The translations under genes and the position numbers were made by a program. Positions 18,937 through 28,256 of a stretch of DNA of 64,000 nt are shown piece after piece; within the stretch, counting starts at the first letter, position 1; each line of letters starts with the position of its first letter. Source of the stretch: Bacteroidaceae bacterium (GTDB lineage: Bacteria > Bacteroidota > Bacteroidia > Bacteroidales > Barnesiellaceae_A); NCBI GenBank assembly GCA_017410245.1, contig JAFQRE010000045.1, positions 1 to 64,000 of the forward strand. The letters are read 5' to 3'. The notes below the pieces were generated by a model. The model was given only the letters and a program-made list of their open reading frames with translations. It did not search any database and was not told the DNA's origin.

Positions 18937-21900
18937 TCATTTTCTCTTCTCTCGTTGCTGCATTATATACACCTTGGGCGTGACGCCAAACTGTTTTTGA
19001 AAGAGACGGCTAAAGTATGAAGGGGTTGTAATACCTACCTTGGCGCCAGCCTCGGCAATAGTCATATTACCCTCAACCAGTAATTCAGCAGCACGTTGCA
19101 GACGTACCACCCTTATATACTCGACAGGCGCAATATCAAACAGGGCTTTTACCTTTCTATGCAATACAGCACGACTCATGTTGAGATTGGCTGCAAGACG
19201 TTCGACATTGAATGTTTCATCGTGCATATTTTGTTGCACCTGTTCAACAATACGTTGCATCAACGCTTCATCGGCCTTGCTATGTCGAGTTCCTATTTTT
19301 CGTGCAAGGGGGCGTCGTATCAAGGCTTCACGTTCAATCTGACGATTGGCCAAGAGGTTATTGACTCGAGCCAACAAATAGTCGAAAGAGAAGGGTTTCT
19401 CCATATAAGCATCGGCTCCTTGTTCCATGCCATAGAGTTTACTCTTCATATCGGTTTGGGCCGAAAGCAATACAACAGGAATATGATTATACTCGGGCAT
19501 ACTCTTAATGCGACGACACAACTCAAAGCCGTCCATACGTGGCATCATCACATCGCTCACAACAACATGTATCACTTCGCGAGAAAGAACCTCCAGGGCA
19601 TCTTCGCCATCATGAGCCTTATATACCACAAATTTATCGCTAAGTCTATCGACAAGAAATGAGAGTAACTCAGGATTGTCATCAACCACCAACACCGAGC
19701 ACCCCGACATATCTAAGAGATTAGAACCTCGCTCAAGCATATCCTTCCCGACAACAGGAGCCTCATTGTCAGTTGTATCCCACACTATAACATCGTTCTG
19801 CTCGCAAGGCAAGCCAAAGGTGAACTTATTATACTTACCATCGGAAGATACGTCTAACGACAAATAGCCTTTATGCAACTCAACAATAGAACGCGCCAAC
19901 GACAACCCGAGCCCGACACCCGAATTAGATTCATCTATCTGATAGAAAGGCTCGAAAATACGCTTACGCACATCGGGGGGAATTATCTCACCATCGGTAT
20001 AAACCGATATTATGGCCATATCTTCTTCGTGCGATAGGCTTACTTTTATGGTAGTAGCTGCATATTTAAGGCCATTATTGAGTAAGTTGCTCAATACTTT
20101 GGTAACCTCTTCGCGATCAAAAGGAATGACTAATTCATCTAACTCACTCTCAACAACGATACTCTTTCCTGACTGTTGAATAGAAGGCTCAAAACGGGTG
20201 ATAGTAACATCGAGTAGCTTGCGGATATCTTGCATGGTATAATTTAGACTCAATCTATTACCCTCTATCTTACGAAAATCGAGCAATTGATTAATCAACG
20301 ACAACAGCCGATTGGTATTCATCTCCATTATCTGCAATTGTTTTTTCACACCTGTGTCGGCAATATCCATACCCAACAAGCTCTCCAACGGGCCCGAAAT
20401 AAGTGACAAGGGAGTCTTGATTTCATGAGCAATAGAGGTAAAAAATGCTACCTTGGAGCTATACAACTCCTTTTCTTTTCTCATCTCCAGCAAGTTGTAT
20501 GCACGCTTGGCTTTCTGTCTATTGCGCTCTTGATACCAATTTATAACAATATATATGACAAGTAGCAGCAACAAGAGATAAACAGTATAAGCATAAACAC
20601 TCTTCCACCATGGGGGTCGTACCAATATAGCAACCGAAGCCCCTTCTTCAACCCAACGACCTTCATCATCGGCACATTGCAACTCAAAGAGGTACTGTCC
20701 CGGAGGTAACTGAGAGTATGCTGCATTGGTTGCATTGGTCACTACCCAATCATTGTCTATACCCTTCATTCTATATCGGTAGAGACTGGCTGTAGGCGAC
20801 ACATAGTCGAGTGCGACATATTCGATGACAATATTAGATTGCTTGTGATTGAGCTCGATGCGATCGGTAAACTGCATAGACCTACATAGTATTGAATCGG
20901 CGCCACCCACTTCTACCGGTCTATTATGGATTTGCAACCCTGTGATATAAACCGGTGTTTCGGCCATACCCAATGTCATATCCATGGGTTTGAACGCCAC
21001 CAATCCGTCGATACTTCCAAAATAAAAAGTACCATCACTCGCTTTCAACGCCGACTTGTAGTTGTATTGATTGCTCAACAAGCCATCGTCTTCGGTAAAT
21101 ACACGCACAGCCCCTGTTGCAGGATTGAACCTTACAAGACCCTTATTGGTGCCAAACCACAAGTTGTGCAACGAGTCTTCAAGTATCTTATAACTTACAT
21201 CATCGGGCAATCCATCTTTGGTAGAGAATGTGGTAAAATTATTTTGTCCACTATTATAGCGGCATATACCCCCACGATCGGTAGCAAACCACACATCGCC
21301 ACTACTATCTATCGTTATACTACTTACCGAATTGGAACTGAGAGCTGTAGAGTCACCTGGGTGAGACATAAAGGTGAAGAGGCGCTTCTCGTTAAGGTCG
21401 TAACACCACACACCCATACCCATCGTAGCAATCCATATACGTTGGTTATTATCTTCGGCAATATCATATACATAGCCATAGCCAAACTCGCTCATGCGCT
21501 GGAATTGATGATTCTTATCGGGCGAATAATATACACCCCACGAGTTTCCCAACCAATACCCACCTCGCGAATCACGAAAAATTGCACATACACTCTGCTC
21601 GTCTCGCAGATTGAGAGAGAGTCCCGATACAAATTTCACACTATTGTCGTCCAAGCCATGCACCTCCATACCTTGCTTGAACAAGCCACAATATACTGCA
21701 TCATTATCGGCAAACATAGCAAGATTGACATGCTCCGAACTCATTTTTCCGGGAGCTTTGGTAAAAAGTCGGGTATGTGGATCATAGATATTCAAGCCAT
21801 CGTCTTCCGAGCTTATCCATATACGGCCATACTTATCCTCGCACATTTCTCGAATACGCCTACTACTCAAATTATTTGTAGCACTTGTAGGGAAATACTT

Positions 21901-22932
21901 GCGAATTGAATAGCCTCTGACAGGCAAATAATCGACTCCACCAAACTTTGTTCCTACCCACACACCACCACTGCTGTCGCGATACAACGAATATACATTG
22001 TTATCGGATAGACTATAGGGATTCATCGGATCTTCGCACGCATGCCACACAAACTGTTCATTGACGACATATAAGCCATCTTGCGTACCCACATAAAGGT
22101 TCTCTCCATCATAGCACTCTACAGCTCGTATTATTTTATAATGTATTTGTGGCGTATCAAACTCTTGCAACTTATCGGCCAAAAAATCATAGCGCAACAA
22201 TTTACCCTCATGAATACCTATGGCAAACGCATCGCCATACTCACAAAAGGCATAAATATTTTCGCCTTCAAGGCTATTGCCATCGGCATCTACCAATAGT
22301 TGCTCAAAAAAGTCGCTGCCACTGTTATAACGGAACAGACCACGACCATTCGAGCCTACCCACACCTCGCCATTATCTCTGATACATATACTCTGAGGAG
22401 AACCAATACCCCCCATAGCATAGTCGGAAAAATAGTAACGTTTTATTTTCTCCTCATTACGCTGATACTTAAATACACCCTGATTGGGTATTATTATCCA
22501 CACATTGCCCTCTTTATCGCCTTCAATAGCCGACACCCAGTCATTCATCACAGTGCCATCATTGGCCGGCAGAGACATATAGGTAAATTGCTCATCGATG
22601 GGATTGAAAACATACACACCCTTATCTGTTCCCACCCATAGCCGGCGGTCGATGTCGTCATACAACGCCGACACATTGTGATTGCCACAATGCATCTTCT
22701 TATCATCTACCGGGAACTCTCGAAAAGCTGTGCCATCGTAACGATTGAGACCATTGCGTGTACCAAACCACATATATCCATAGCTATCTTGTACAATAGC
22801 CTTCACGTTGCTTTGCGAGATATAGTTGCGTCCTTTCACTTTGATAAAATAAGAGTCGGACACAGATGTGGTCGCGACACACAAAAAGGTAGAGAGACAG
22901 AACAATATTGCAAATGTGACAAATCTTCTCAT
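18937..22932 (-). CDS. Hybrid two-component system sensor/regulator (HTCS) of the PUL
   Basis: The 1331-residue protein joins a whole signalling pathway in one chain. It has a signal peptide (to about residue 22), two periplasmic seven-bladed Reg_prop propellers (about 30-640, with repeats like GYMWFGTRNGLNRYD and GDVWFATDRGGICRYN), a Y_Y_Y domain (about 695-772) and one transmembrane helix (778-799). The cytoplasmic part has HisKA with phospho-acceptor His836 in SIAHEIKTP, HATPase_c (VGLGLSLAR at 1006-1014), a receiver domain with Asp1127 in SDVMMPRMDG, and a C-terminal AraC helix-turn-helix (about 1225-1325). It senses a breakdown product in the periplasm and activates the adjacent PUL. It is oriented with the PUL and separated from it by the GATACA cluster. 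Confidence 0.95.
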   Translation of the reverse strand: MRRFVTFAILFCLSTFLCVATTSVSDSYFIKVKGRNYISQSNVKAIVQDSYGYMWFGTRNGLNRYDGTAFREFPVDDKKMHCGNHNVSALYDDIDRRLWVGTDKGVYVFNPIDEQFTYMSLPANDGTVMNDWVSAIEGDKEGNVWIIIPNQGVFKYQRNEEKIKRYYFSDYAMGGIGSPQSICIRDNGEVWVGSNGRGLFRYNSGSDFFEQLLVDADGNSLEGENIYAFCEYGDAFAIGIHEGKLLRYDFLADKLQEFDTPQIHYKIIRAVECYDGENLYVGTQDGLYVVNEQFVWHACEDPMNPYSLSDNNVYSLYRDSSGGVWVGTKFGGVDYLPVRGYSIRKYFPTSATNNLSSRRIREMCEDKYGRIWISSEDDGLNIYDPHTRLFTKAPGKMSSEHVNLAMFADNDAVYCGLFKQGMEVHGLDDNSVKFVSGLSLNLRDEQSVCAIFRDSRGGYWLGNSWGVYYSPDKNHQFQRMSEFGYGYVYDIAEDNNQRIWIATMGMGVWCYDLNEKRLFTFMSHPGDSTALSSNSVSSITIDSSGDVWFATDRGGICRYNSGQNNFTTFSTKDGLPDDVSYKILEDSLHNLWFGTNKGLVRFNPATGAVRVFTEDDGLLSNQYNYKSALKASDGTFYFGSIDGLVAFKPMDMTLGMAETPVYITGLQIHNRPVEVGGADSILCRSMQFTDRIELNHKQSNIVIEYVALDYVSPTASLYRYRMKGIDNDWVVTNATNAAYSQLPPGQYLFELQCADDEGRWVEEGASVAILVRPPWWKSVYAYTVYLLLLLLVIYIVINWYQERNRQKAKRAYNLLEMRKEKELYSSKVAFFTSIAHEIKTPLSLISGPLESLLGMDIADTGVKKQLQIMEMNTNRLLSLINQLLDFRKIEGNRLSLNYTMQDIRKLLDVTITRFEPSIQQSGKSIVVESELDELVIPFDREEVTKVLSNLLNNGLKYAATTIKVSLSHEEDMAIISVYTDGEIIPPDVRKRIFEPFYQIDESNSGVGLGLSLARSIVELHKGYLSLDVSSDGKYNKFTFGLPCEQNDVIVWDTTDNEAPVVGKDMLERGSNLLDMSGCSVLVVDDNPELLSFLVDRLSDKFVVYKAHDGEDALEVLSREVIHVVVSDVMMPRMDGFELCRRIKSMPEYNHIPVVLLSAQTDMKSKLYGMEQGADAYMEKPFSFDYLLARVNNLLANRQIEREALIRRPLARKIGTRHSKADEALMQRIVEQVQQNMHDETFNVERLAANLNMSRAVLHRKVKALFDIAPVEYIRVVRLQRAAELLVEGNMTIAEAGAKVGITTPSYFSRLFQKQFGVTPKVYIMQQREKRK

Positions 22933-22964
22933 AATAGTATTTAATTATAAAACCAGCGCGACAA

Positions 22965-22996
22965 CAAAATTAATTATTTTTACTCATGCCTCCAAA
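22965..22996 (-). promoter_or_regulatory. Promoter of the HTCS gene
   Basis: On the minus strand the -7 box is TAATTTTG (complement of 22965-22972) and the -33 box is TTTG (complement of 22993-22996), with a 20-bp spacer. Both match the Bacteroidetes consensus. The -7 box is 32 bp upstream of the HTCS start codon. Confidence 0.7.
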
Positions 22997-23052
22997 TATT
23001 GCATTCTCAAAATAAAATCATAAAAAAACAATAAAAATAAAGGCTACCCTAC

Positions 23053-23082
23053 TTGTAACTTTACAGAAAATTTGTATCTTTG
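23053..23082 (+). promoter_or_regulatory. Promoter of the pyrBI operon
   Basis: A TTG -33 core at 23053-23055 and a perfect -7 box TATCTTTG at 23075-23082 are separated by 19 bp. Transcription should start around 23087-23092, almost on the ATG of the leader ORF at 23093. The rest of the 322-bp gap at 22933-23254 is accounted for by the HTCS promoter and the pyr leader. Confidence 0.75.
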
Positions 23083-23092
23083 CTTTTGTCCT

Positions 23093-23242
23093 ATGAAGAG
23101 AAAAAGAGTAACAACCAACAGCCATAAAAGACTCCCCCAAGAGAGTCAAGTTGCTTTTTCTCATTATTCTATAACTCAATTATCTAACGACCTCGCGAGA
23201 AGACAATCGAAATGGTCGTTTTTTTGTATGCTGACAATATAA
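23093..23242 (+). CDS. Putative pyrBI leader peptide (49 residues)
   Basis: An ATG at 23093 opens a 49-codon frame (start MKRKRVTTNSHKR, end WSFFCMLTI). It reads through a hairpin, a pyrimidine-rich stretch and an intrinsic terminator, and stops 12 bp before pyrB. E. coli pyrBI has the same layout: a 44-residue leader peptide that overlaps a UTP-sensitive attenuator and ends beyond it. The predicted transcript start is only a few bases before this ATG, so translation would be close to leaderless. The peptide itself has no recognised domain. Its proposed role is to couple ribosome position to terminator formation. This is inference from layout; the ORF could be fortuitous. Confidence 0.5.
   Translation: MKRKRVTTNSHKRLPQESQVAFSHYSITQLSNDLARRQSKWSFFCMLTI
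23130..23226 (+). promoter_or_regulatory. Candidate UTP-sensitive attenuator of pyrBI (pause hairpin, U-rich tract, terminator)
   Basis: GACTC (23130-23134) pairs with GAGTC (23143-23147) around an 8-nt loop. A pyrimidine-rich run follows at 23151-23170 (TTGCTTTTTCTCATTATTCT). Then AACGACC (23186-23192) pairs with GGTCGTT (23214-23220) and is followed by a T run to 23225, a typical intrinsic terminator located before pyrB. The order pause hairpin, U-rich run, terminator matches the E. coli pyrBI leader, where slow transcription at low UTP lets the ribosome block the terminator. Confidence 0.65.
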
Positions 23243-23254
23243 AAAGATAACAAC

Positions 23255-24172
23255 ATGAAAAGAGAGAGCCTTGTATCGATCAATGATTTCAGCAAAGAAG
23301 AAATCATGGACTTGCTCAAGAAAGCAAAGAGCTTCGAAGAAAATCCCAATCGTCGCTTACTTGAGGGCAAAGTAATAGCCACTTTGTTCTTTGAGCCTTC
23401 AACACGCACACGCCTCAGCTTCGAGACTGCGGTCAATCGCCTCGGAGGTCGCATCATAGGTTTTAGCGACGCAGCAACCAGCAGTTCGTCGAAGGGCGAG
23501 TCGCTAAAAGACACCATCATGATGGTGAGCAACTATGTCGATTTGATAATCATGCGCCACTATCTTGAGGGAGCCGCCCGCTATGCCTCGGAAGTATCGT
23601 CGGTACCCATTATCAACGCAGGAGATGGAGCCAACCAGCACCCCACGCAGACTATGCTCGACCTCTACTCGATATACAAGACTCAAGGTACACTCGAGAA
23701 CCTCAACATCACCATGGTAGGCGACTTGAAATATGGTCGCACCGTACACTCTCTGTTACAAGCCATGTCACACTTCAACCCTACCTTCCATTTTGTAGCT
23801 CCCGATGAGTTGAAGATGCCCCAAGAGTACAAAATATTCTGCCAAGAACACAATATACCCTACTACGAGCACCGAGACTTCTCAGAAGAGGTTATAAACC
23901 AAGCCGATATATTGTATATGACCCGTGTACAGCGCGAACGATTTACCGACTTGATGGAGTATGAACGAGTGAAAGATGTATATATTCTTCACAACAGCAT
24001 GTTGGCAGGTAGCAAACCCAACTTGCGCGTTTTGCACCCCCTACCCCGCGTCAATGAGATTGCATACGATGTCGATGACAACCCCAAAGCATACTATTTC
24101 CAACAAGCCAAGAACGGCTTGTATGCCCGACAAGCTATTATATGCAAAGTACTTGGTCTCGATGTTGAATAA
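23255..24172 (+). CDS. pyrB: Aspartate carbamoyltransferase catalytic subunit
   Basis: This enzyme forms N-carbamoyl-L-aspartate from carbamoyl phosphate and aspartate, the committed step of pyrimidine synthesis. The 305-residue protein has the carbamoyl-phosphate loop FFEPSTRTR (45-53), the SSSSKGES loop with Lys80, HPTQ in the domain hinge, and HPLPR near residue 261. Its length equals that of the E. coli subunit. pyrI follows after 22 bp, so it should form the allosteric PyrB6-PyrI6 holoenzyme. A leader with an intrinsic terminator precedes it. Confidence 0.97.
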   Translation: MKRESLVSINDFSKEEIMDLLKKAKSFEENPNRRLLEGKVIATLFFEPSTRTRLSFETAVNRLGGRIIGFSDAATSSSSKGESLKDTIMMVSNYVDLIIMRHYLEGAARYASEVSSVPIINAGDGANQHPTQTMLDLYSIYKTQGTLENLNITMVGDLKYGRTVHSLLQAMSHFNPTFHFVAPDELKMPQEYKIFCQEHNIPYYEHRDFSEEVINQADILYMTRVQRERFTDLMEYERVKDVYILHNSMLAGSKPNLRVLHPLPRVNEIAYDVDDNPKAYYFQQAKNGLYARQAIICKVLGLDVE

Positions 24173-24194
24173 TCATTAAACACATTTTTTTGCT

Positions 24195-24659
24195 ATGACA
24201 ACAACTAAGAAAGAACTTGCCGTTGCAGCTCTCGAGAACGGCACCGTTATAGACCGCATACCCTCCGAACAGCTATTCAAGGTAGTATCGATGCTCAAGC
24301 TCGACACTATACCCAACAGCATTACGATAGGCAACAATCTCAATAGTGGCAAGATAGGAAGAAAAGGTATCATTAAAGTAGCCGACTACTTCTTTCGCGA
24401 CGAAGAGATAAACAAAATAGCACTCATTGCTCCCGATGCCACCATCAATGTCATTCGCGACTATAAGGTTGTGCAAAAGTATCATATCACACTTCACGAC
24501 ACATTGCGAGGTATTATCCGATGCAACAATCCCAAGTGCATCAGCAACAATGAGCCTATGGAGACCGTATTCCATGTTACCAACCGACAACCACTCGAGG
24601 TTACTTGTCGCTACTGCAATCGCACCATTACAGCCAACAAGATAGAGATAAGCCAATAA
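24195..24659 (+). CDS. pyrI: Aspartate carbamoyltransferase regulatory subunit
   Basis: This 154-residue chain binds the nucleotide effectors of aspartate carbamoyltransferase (CTP inhibits and ATP activates in the E. coli enzyme) and docks on PyrB through a zinc domain. The four zinc ligands are visible as Cys110, Cys115, Cys138 and Cys141 (spacing C-x4-C-x22-C-x2-C). The N-terminal allosteric domain includes the Leu/Ile-rich segment around LDTIPNSITIGNNL. The stop codon overlaps the next start as TAATG, so the flavin reductase gene is probably translationally coupled. Confidence 0.96.
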   Translation: MTTTKKELAVAALENGTVIDRIPSEQLFKVVSMLKLDTIPNSITIGNNLNSGKIGRKGIIKVADYFFRDEEINKIALIAPDATINVIRDYKVVQKYHITLHDTLRGIIRCNNPKCISNNEPMETVFHVTNRQPLEVTCRYCNRTITANKIEISQ

Positions 24660-25222
24660 TGAAAGAGACTTGGAAACCGGGCACACTCATCTATCCACTA
24701 CCTGCCATATTGGTAAGTAGCGGCTCATCGCCCGATGATTATAATATGTTCACAGCGGCTTGGGTTGGAACATTATGTACCAACCCACCCATGTGCTATG
24801 TATCGATACGCCCCGAACGACACTCCTATGAGCTTATCAAGCGCAATATGGAGTTTACCCTCAATCTTACCAATCGCACTATGGCTCGTGCCACCGATTG
24901 GTGCGGTGTTCGCTCGGGCCGTGACTACAACAAATGGAAAGAGACCGGACTCACTCCCTGCCCGGGCAAGGAGGTCAGTTCGCCCTACATCGAAGAGTCG
25001 CCTCTGAGCATAGAGTGCAAAGTGCGTGAAATAGTATCGCTCGGCTCGCACGATATGTTCATTGCCGATGTAGTCAATATATTGGCCGACACACAATACA
25101 TAGACCCCGAGACCAATGCGTTTGATATGGAGCGTGCCGATTTGATAGTATATTCGCACGGACACTATCACGAATTGGGTGCCGAGATAGGCAAATTTGG
25201 CTGGTCGGTAAAGAAAAAATGA
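24659..25222 (+). CDS. Flavin reductase-like FMN-binding protein
   Basis: The 187-residue protein starts at MKETWKPGT, whose ATG overlaps the pyrI stop by one base. An upstream in-frame extension lies inside pyrI and is unlikely. It has the split-barrel FMN-binding fold of the flavin reductase (DIM6/NTAB) family: PAILVSS, MFTAAWVGTLCTNPP, VSIRPERHSYELI, FTLNL and a late HYHELG motif. Members bind FMN and reduce flavins or related substrates; the substrate here is unknown. Cotranscription with pyrBI is likely from the overlap, but a link to pyrimidine metabolism is not established. Confidence 0.88.
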   Translation: MKETWKPGTLIYPLPAILVSSGSSPDDYNMFTAAWVGTLCTNPPMCYVSIRPERHSYELIKRNMEFTLNLTNRTMARATDWCGVRSGRDYNKWKETGLTPCPGKEVSSPYIEESPLSIECKVREIVSLGSHDMFIADVVNILADTQYIDPETNAFDMERADLIVYSHGHYHELGAEIGKFGWSVKKK

Positions 25223-25253
25223 TTTATTCACTTCTATAAAAACCTTAACGACT

Positions 25254-26111
25254 ATGAAAAAAACAATTACCACATTGTTATTCACACTGCTCTGCATCTT
25301 TGCGAGCAATGCACAAGACTATACTGTAGAACCGGCATCGGGCACAACTGTTGAGAACCTCACCGACATTTATATCACATGGCCCGAAGGCAGTACCATA
25401 GATGTAGATATGACAATGATGCAAGGTGGCATCAAGACATATATGGTAGATGGTGATAACAAAGTATTCACTACCGATGTATTCTGCGGCCCGGCGTTTG
25501 GAAACTATGTCATGCTCACCATGATGTCGCCTACTACCGATGCGGGAGACTACGTGGTAGAGATACCCGACAAGATGTTTACAGTAAATGGGAATGCCAT
25601 TGAGGCTTTCAGTCTCTACTACACCATTTCCGGTATACCTACATCTACCGCAAGCATCGAAATGAGTTGCGACAACAACTCTCTGTCAAACATTTTTATC
25701 ACCGTATCGCCTTGTACCGAGCTGCAAATAAACGAAGGTGAAGGGGTTGAAGCACCTTTCCTTATCAAGAATGATGGTTTCAACTCACACGTAGCCACCC
25801 AATACACCATTACTATAACAGGAGCCAACACAGCAACTCTCACAACCGGCAAGGAAATAGGCAACGGCGAATATACCTTACACATACCCAAAGGTTGCCT
25901 CTTGATAGATGGCAAGTTGAATAAGCTCGTTTACAAAGACTTCCGCATATCGGCAATAACAAAAGTCGAGAATGACAAACAACAAGTAAACGTATATAAC
26001 TTGCAAGGCGTGCAAGTAGTAAACAATGGCTCGACCAACGAGATGAACAACTTGCAACCCGGCATATACATTGTAAATGGAGAGAAGAAGTTGATACAAA
26101 GAGGTAAGTAA
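25254..26111 (+). CDS. Secreted protein of unknown function with T9SS sorting domain
   Basis: The 285-residue protein has a signal peptide (MKKTITTLLFTLLCIFASNAQ) and beta-rich middle segments with no catalytic motif I recognise. It ends in a T9SS type A sorting-like tail (VNVYNLQGVQVVNN, LQPGIYIVNGEKKLI). Two repeated beta-sandwich modules are plausible around 25-140 and 145-235 (each contains TVEP/TVSP and a late TVNG/LIDGK turn), but this is only a reading of the pattern. It starts 31 bp after the flavin reductase gene and probably ends that operon; glyA has its own promoter downstream. Confidence 0.75.
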   Translation: MKKTITTLLFTLLCIFASNAQDYTVEPASGTTVENLTDIYITWPEGSTIDVDMTMMQGGIKTYMVDGDNKVFTTDVFCGPAFGNYVMLTMMSPTTDAGDYVVEIPDKMFTVNGNAIEAFSLYYTISGIPTSTASIEMSCDNNSLSNIFITVSPCTELQINEGEGVEAPFLIKNDGFNSHVATQYTITITGANTATLTTGKEIGNGEYTLHIPKGCLLIDGKLNKLVYKDFRISAITKVENDKQQVNVYNLQGVQVVNNGSTNEMNNLQPGIYIVNGEKKLIQRGK

Positions 26112-26134
26112 ACATAAACATTAGTCCAAAACTC

Positions 26135-26164
26135 TTTGTACATCACAAAATATTCATACCTTTG
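26135..26164 (+). promoter_or_regulatory. Promoter of glyA
   Basis: TTTG at 26135-26138 and TACCTTTG at 26157-26164 are separated by 18 bp and match the Bacteroidetes -33/-7 consensus. The -7 box is 45 bp upstream of the glyA start. Confidence 0.75.
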
Positions 26165-26209
26165 CAAGACTACCCAAAAGACAAACATCATACTTAATTT
26201 ATAATACTT

Positions 26210-27490
26210 ATGGAAAGAGACAAAGTAATTTTTGACATCATCGAGCGTGAGCACCAACGCCAACTCAAAGGCGTAGAGCTTATCGCATCGGAAAACTTCG
26301 TAAGCGACCAAGTAATGCAAGCTATGGGTTCATGCCTCACCAACAAATATGCCGAAGGTTATCCCGGCAAGCGCTACTATGGTGGTTGTGAAGTAGTTGA
26401 TGAGAGCGAAACAATAGCAATAGAGCGCCTCAAACAACTCTTTAACGCCGAATGGGCCAACGTACAACCCCACTCGGGTGCTCAAGCCAATATGGCTGTA
26501 TTTATGGCTTGCCTCCGTCCCGGTGACAAGTTCCTCGGTCTTAACCTCTCACAAGGTGGTCACCTCTCACACGGTTCTCCCGTAAACTTCTCTGGTCTTA
26601 TGTTCCAAGCACTCGACTACGGTGTGCGCCAAGATACAGGTTATGTTGACTATGAGCAAATGGAAGAGGTAGCTCGTCGTGAGCGTCCCCGCCTCATCAT
26701 AGGTGGTGCTTCGGCTTACTCTCGTGAGTGGGATTATGCCCGTATGCGTCGTCTTGCCGACGAGATAGGTGCTATCTTCATGGTCGATATGGCTCACCCC
26801 GCAGGTCTCATTGCAGCCGGCGAGTTGGAGAACCCCTTGAAATATGCTCACATCGTAACTTCTACTACCCACAAGACACTTCGTGGTCCTCGTGGTGGTG
26901 TTATCCTCATGGGCAAAGACTTTGACAATCCTTGGGGCAAAACAACACCCAAAGGCGAGATACGCAAGATGTCGGCATTGCTCGACTCGGCTGTATTCCC
27001 CGGTGTACAAGGTGGTCCGCTTGAGCACGTTATCGCAGCCAAGGCTGTTGCCTTTGGTGAGGCTCTCACTCCCTCGTACAAAGAGTACCAAAAACAAGTT
27101 CGCGCCAATGCACGCGTAATGGGTCAAGCATTTGTCGATAAAGGCTACCACGTTGTTTCGGGTGGTACCGACAACCACTGCTTGCTCATCGACTTGCGCA
27201 CCAAGTATCCCGAACTTACCGGTAAAGTGGCCGAGAAAGCCCTTGTTCAAGCCGACATCACTGTCAATAAGAACATGGTACCTTTCGATACTCGTTCACC
27301 CTTCCAAACTTCAGGTATCCGCGTAGGTACTCCCGCCATCACTACACGTGGTGTGAAAGAGGATATGATGGGCGAAATCGTTGAGATGATAGACCGCGTA
27401 CTCGCAGAACCCGAGAACGACAGCGTAATCAAGAGCGTTCGCGAGAAAGTAAACGAGACAATGGTAAAATATCCCATCTTCGGCTGGTAA
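26210..27490 (+). CDS. glyA: Serine hydroxymethyltransferase
   Basis: This is a PLP enzyme that interconverts serine plus tetrahydrofolate with glycine plus 5,10-methylene-tetrahydrofolate, feeding one-carbon units to purine and thymidylate synthesis. The 426-residue length is normal. Visible motifs are ELIASENF (23-30), [13 protein letters not shown] (47-59), VDMAHPAGL (192-200) and the PLP lysine Lys222 in [13 protein letters not shown]. It is a single gene with its own promoter and a strong terminator directly after the stop. Confidence 0.97.
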   Translation: MERDKVIFDIIEREHQRQLKGVELIASENFVSDQVMQAMGSCLTNKYAEGYPGKRYYGGCEVVDESETIAIERLKQLFNAEWANVQPHSGAQANMAVFMACLRPGDKFLGLNLSQGGHLSHGSPVNFSGLMFQALDYGVRQDTGYVDYEQMEEVARRERPRLIIGGASAYSREWDYARMRRLADEIGAIFMVDMAHPAGLIAAGELENPLKYAHIVTSTTHKTLRGPRGGVILMGKDFDNPWGKTTPKGEIRKMSALLDSAVFPGVQGGPLEHVIAAKAVAFGEALTPSYKEYQKQVRANARVMGQAFVDKGYHVVSGGTDNHCLLIDLRTKYPELTGKVAEKALVQADITVNKNMVPFDTRSPFQTSGIRVGTPAITTRGVKEDMMGEIVEMIDRVLAEPENDSVIKSVREKVNETMVKYPIFGW

Positions 27491-27515
27491 TCAACCCTCA
27501 ATCTTAATACACAAG

Positions 27516-27560
27516 GAGCTGTGTCAAAATGAAAATTTTGGCACAGCTCTTTTGTTTTTT
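27516..27560 (+). terminator. Intrinsic terminator of glyA
   Basis: GAGCTGTG (27516-27523) pairs with CACAGCTC (27542-27549), with further CAAAAT/ATTTTG pairing inside, followed by TTTTGTTTTTT. It starts 26 bp after the glyA stop. Confidence 0.9.
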
Positions 27561-27757
27561 CTTTATCTGTTTTAGACAGCAGAGCCACTGTTGCGAGGCG
27601 TAGAGCCACTGTTGCGAGTAAGCGAGAGGAATGCCATACTTGTATGGGCATTTCCGAGCGGAAGCAACTTGGGCGTAGCCACATTTTACGCTTGTGGCTC
27701 GTGGCCGGAACGGACAAATACGTAACGTTTTCATTTACGTTGCCTCTAATGAGGCAC

Positions 27758-27778
27758 GAGTCGCGAGCGTCGCGACTC
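27758..27778. repeat. Palindromic repeat unit, copy 1
   Basis: Nine-base arms GAGTCGCGA/TCGCGACTC flank a GCG centre, followed by TACGAA and then a TGCCTATGG unit. A second copy with the same arms is at 28086-28106. Confidence 0.8.
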
Positions 27779-27912
27779 TACGAAATGCCGTAATGCCTAT
27801 GGCACAAACTGGTTACGGAGTATCAATGTGAATAACGTTAGCCGTATTGCCAAAGGCATAATCGTATTGCGGAACATAGGTGTTTATGTGAAATATACCC
27901 ATATGGAATTTC

Positions 27913-27993
27913 AACCCCTCAGTCTCGCACAGCTCGACAGCTCCCCTATATTGCTACGCAACACAGAGGAGCAAAAGGTTACCTTTTCTGCCC
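27913..27993. repeat. 81-bp dispersed repeat, copy A
   Basis: This segment is identical to 36659-36739 except for one base (ttgctAcgc versus ttgctCcgc). It begins AACCCCTCAGTCTCGCACAG and ends TTACCTTTTCTGCCC. It contains a CTCC/GGAG stem. A decayed third copy is at about 28173-28256. The two good copies bracket the pair of large lipoprotein genes. Confidence 0.9.
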
Positions 27994-28085
27994 CTGCGAA
28001 CGTAGTGAGATAGGGGAAGTCCCGCAAGGGGAAGGGGTTAAAAAAATACCGTAAAATAAGGCGTTTTCTTGTCCGTCCCGGCCTC

Positions 28086-28106
28086 GAGTCGCGAGGCTCG
28101 CGACTC
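28086..28106. repeat. Palindromic repeat unit, copy 2
   Basis: Ten-base arms GAGTCGCGAG/CTCGCGACTC around a single G, followed by TACGAA and a TGCCTATGG unit as in copy 1 at 27758-27778. Confidence 0.8.
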
Positions 28107-28172
28107 TACGAACAGCCGGATTGCCTATGGTGCAAACGATTTACGGGCCATCGGTAGATATAGGATAATATA

Positions 28173-28256
28173 ATTACCCGTAATATGATTTCAACCTCGC
28201 TGGCTCGACTACTACCCACGTACTGCTACTCAACACTGAGGAGCAAAAAGATTACC
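28173..28256. repeat. Decayed copy of the 81-bp repeat
   Basis: It shares the lead-in CCCGTAATATGATT with the copy at 36659 and the later stretch GAGGAGCAAAAAGATTACC, with many differences between. It directly precedes the duplicated promoter block. Confidence 0.55.

Noticed and set aside
27828..28013. 61-codon frame in the gap after glyA, and an 88-codon frame at 36573-36839
   Set aside because: Both frames run through the dispersed 81-bp repeat; the predicted peptides only reflect repeat content.
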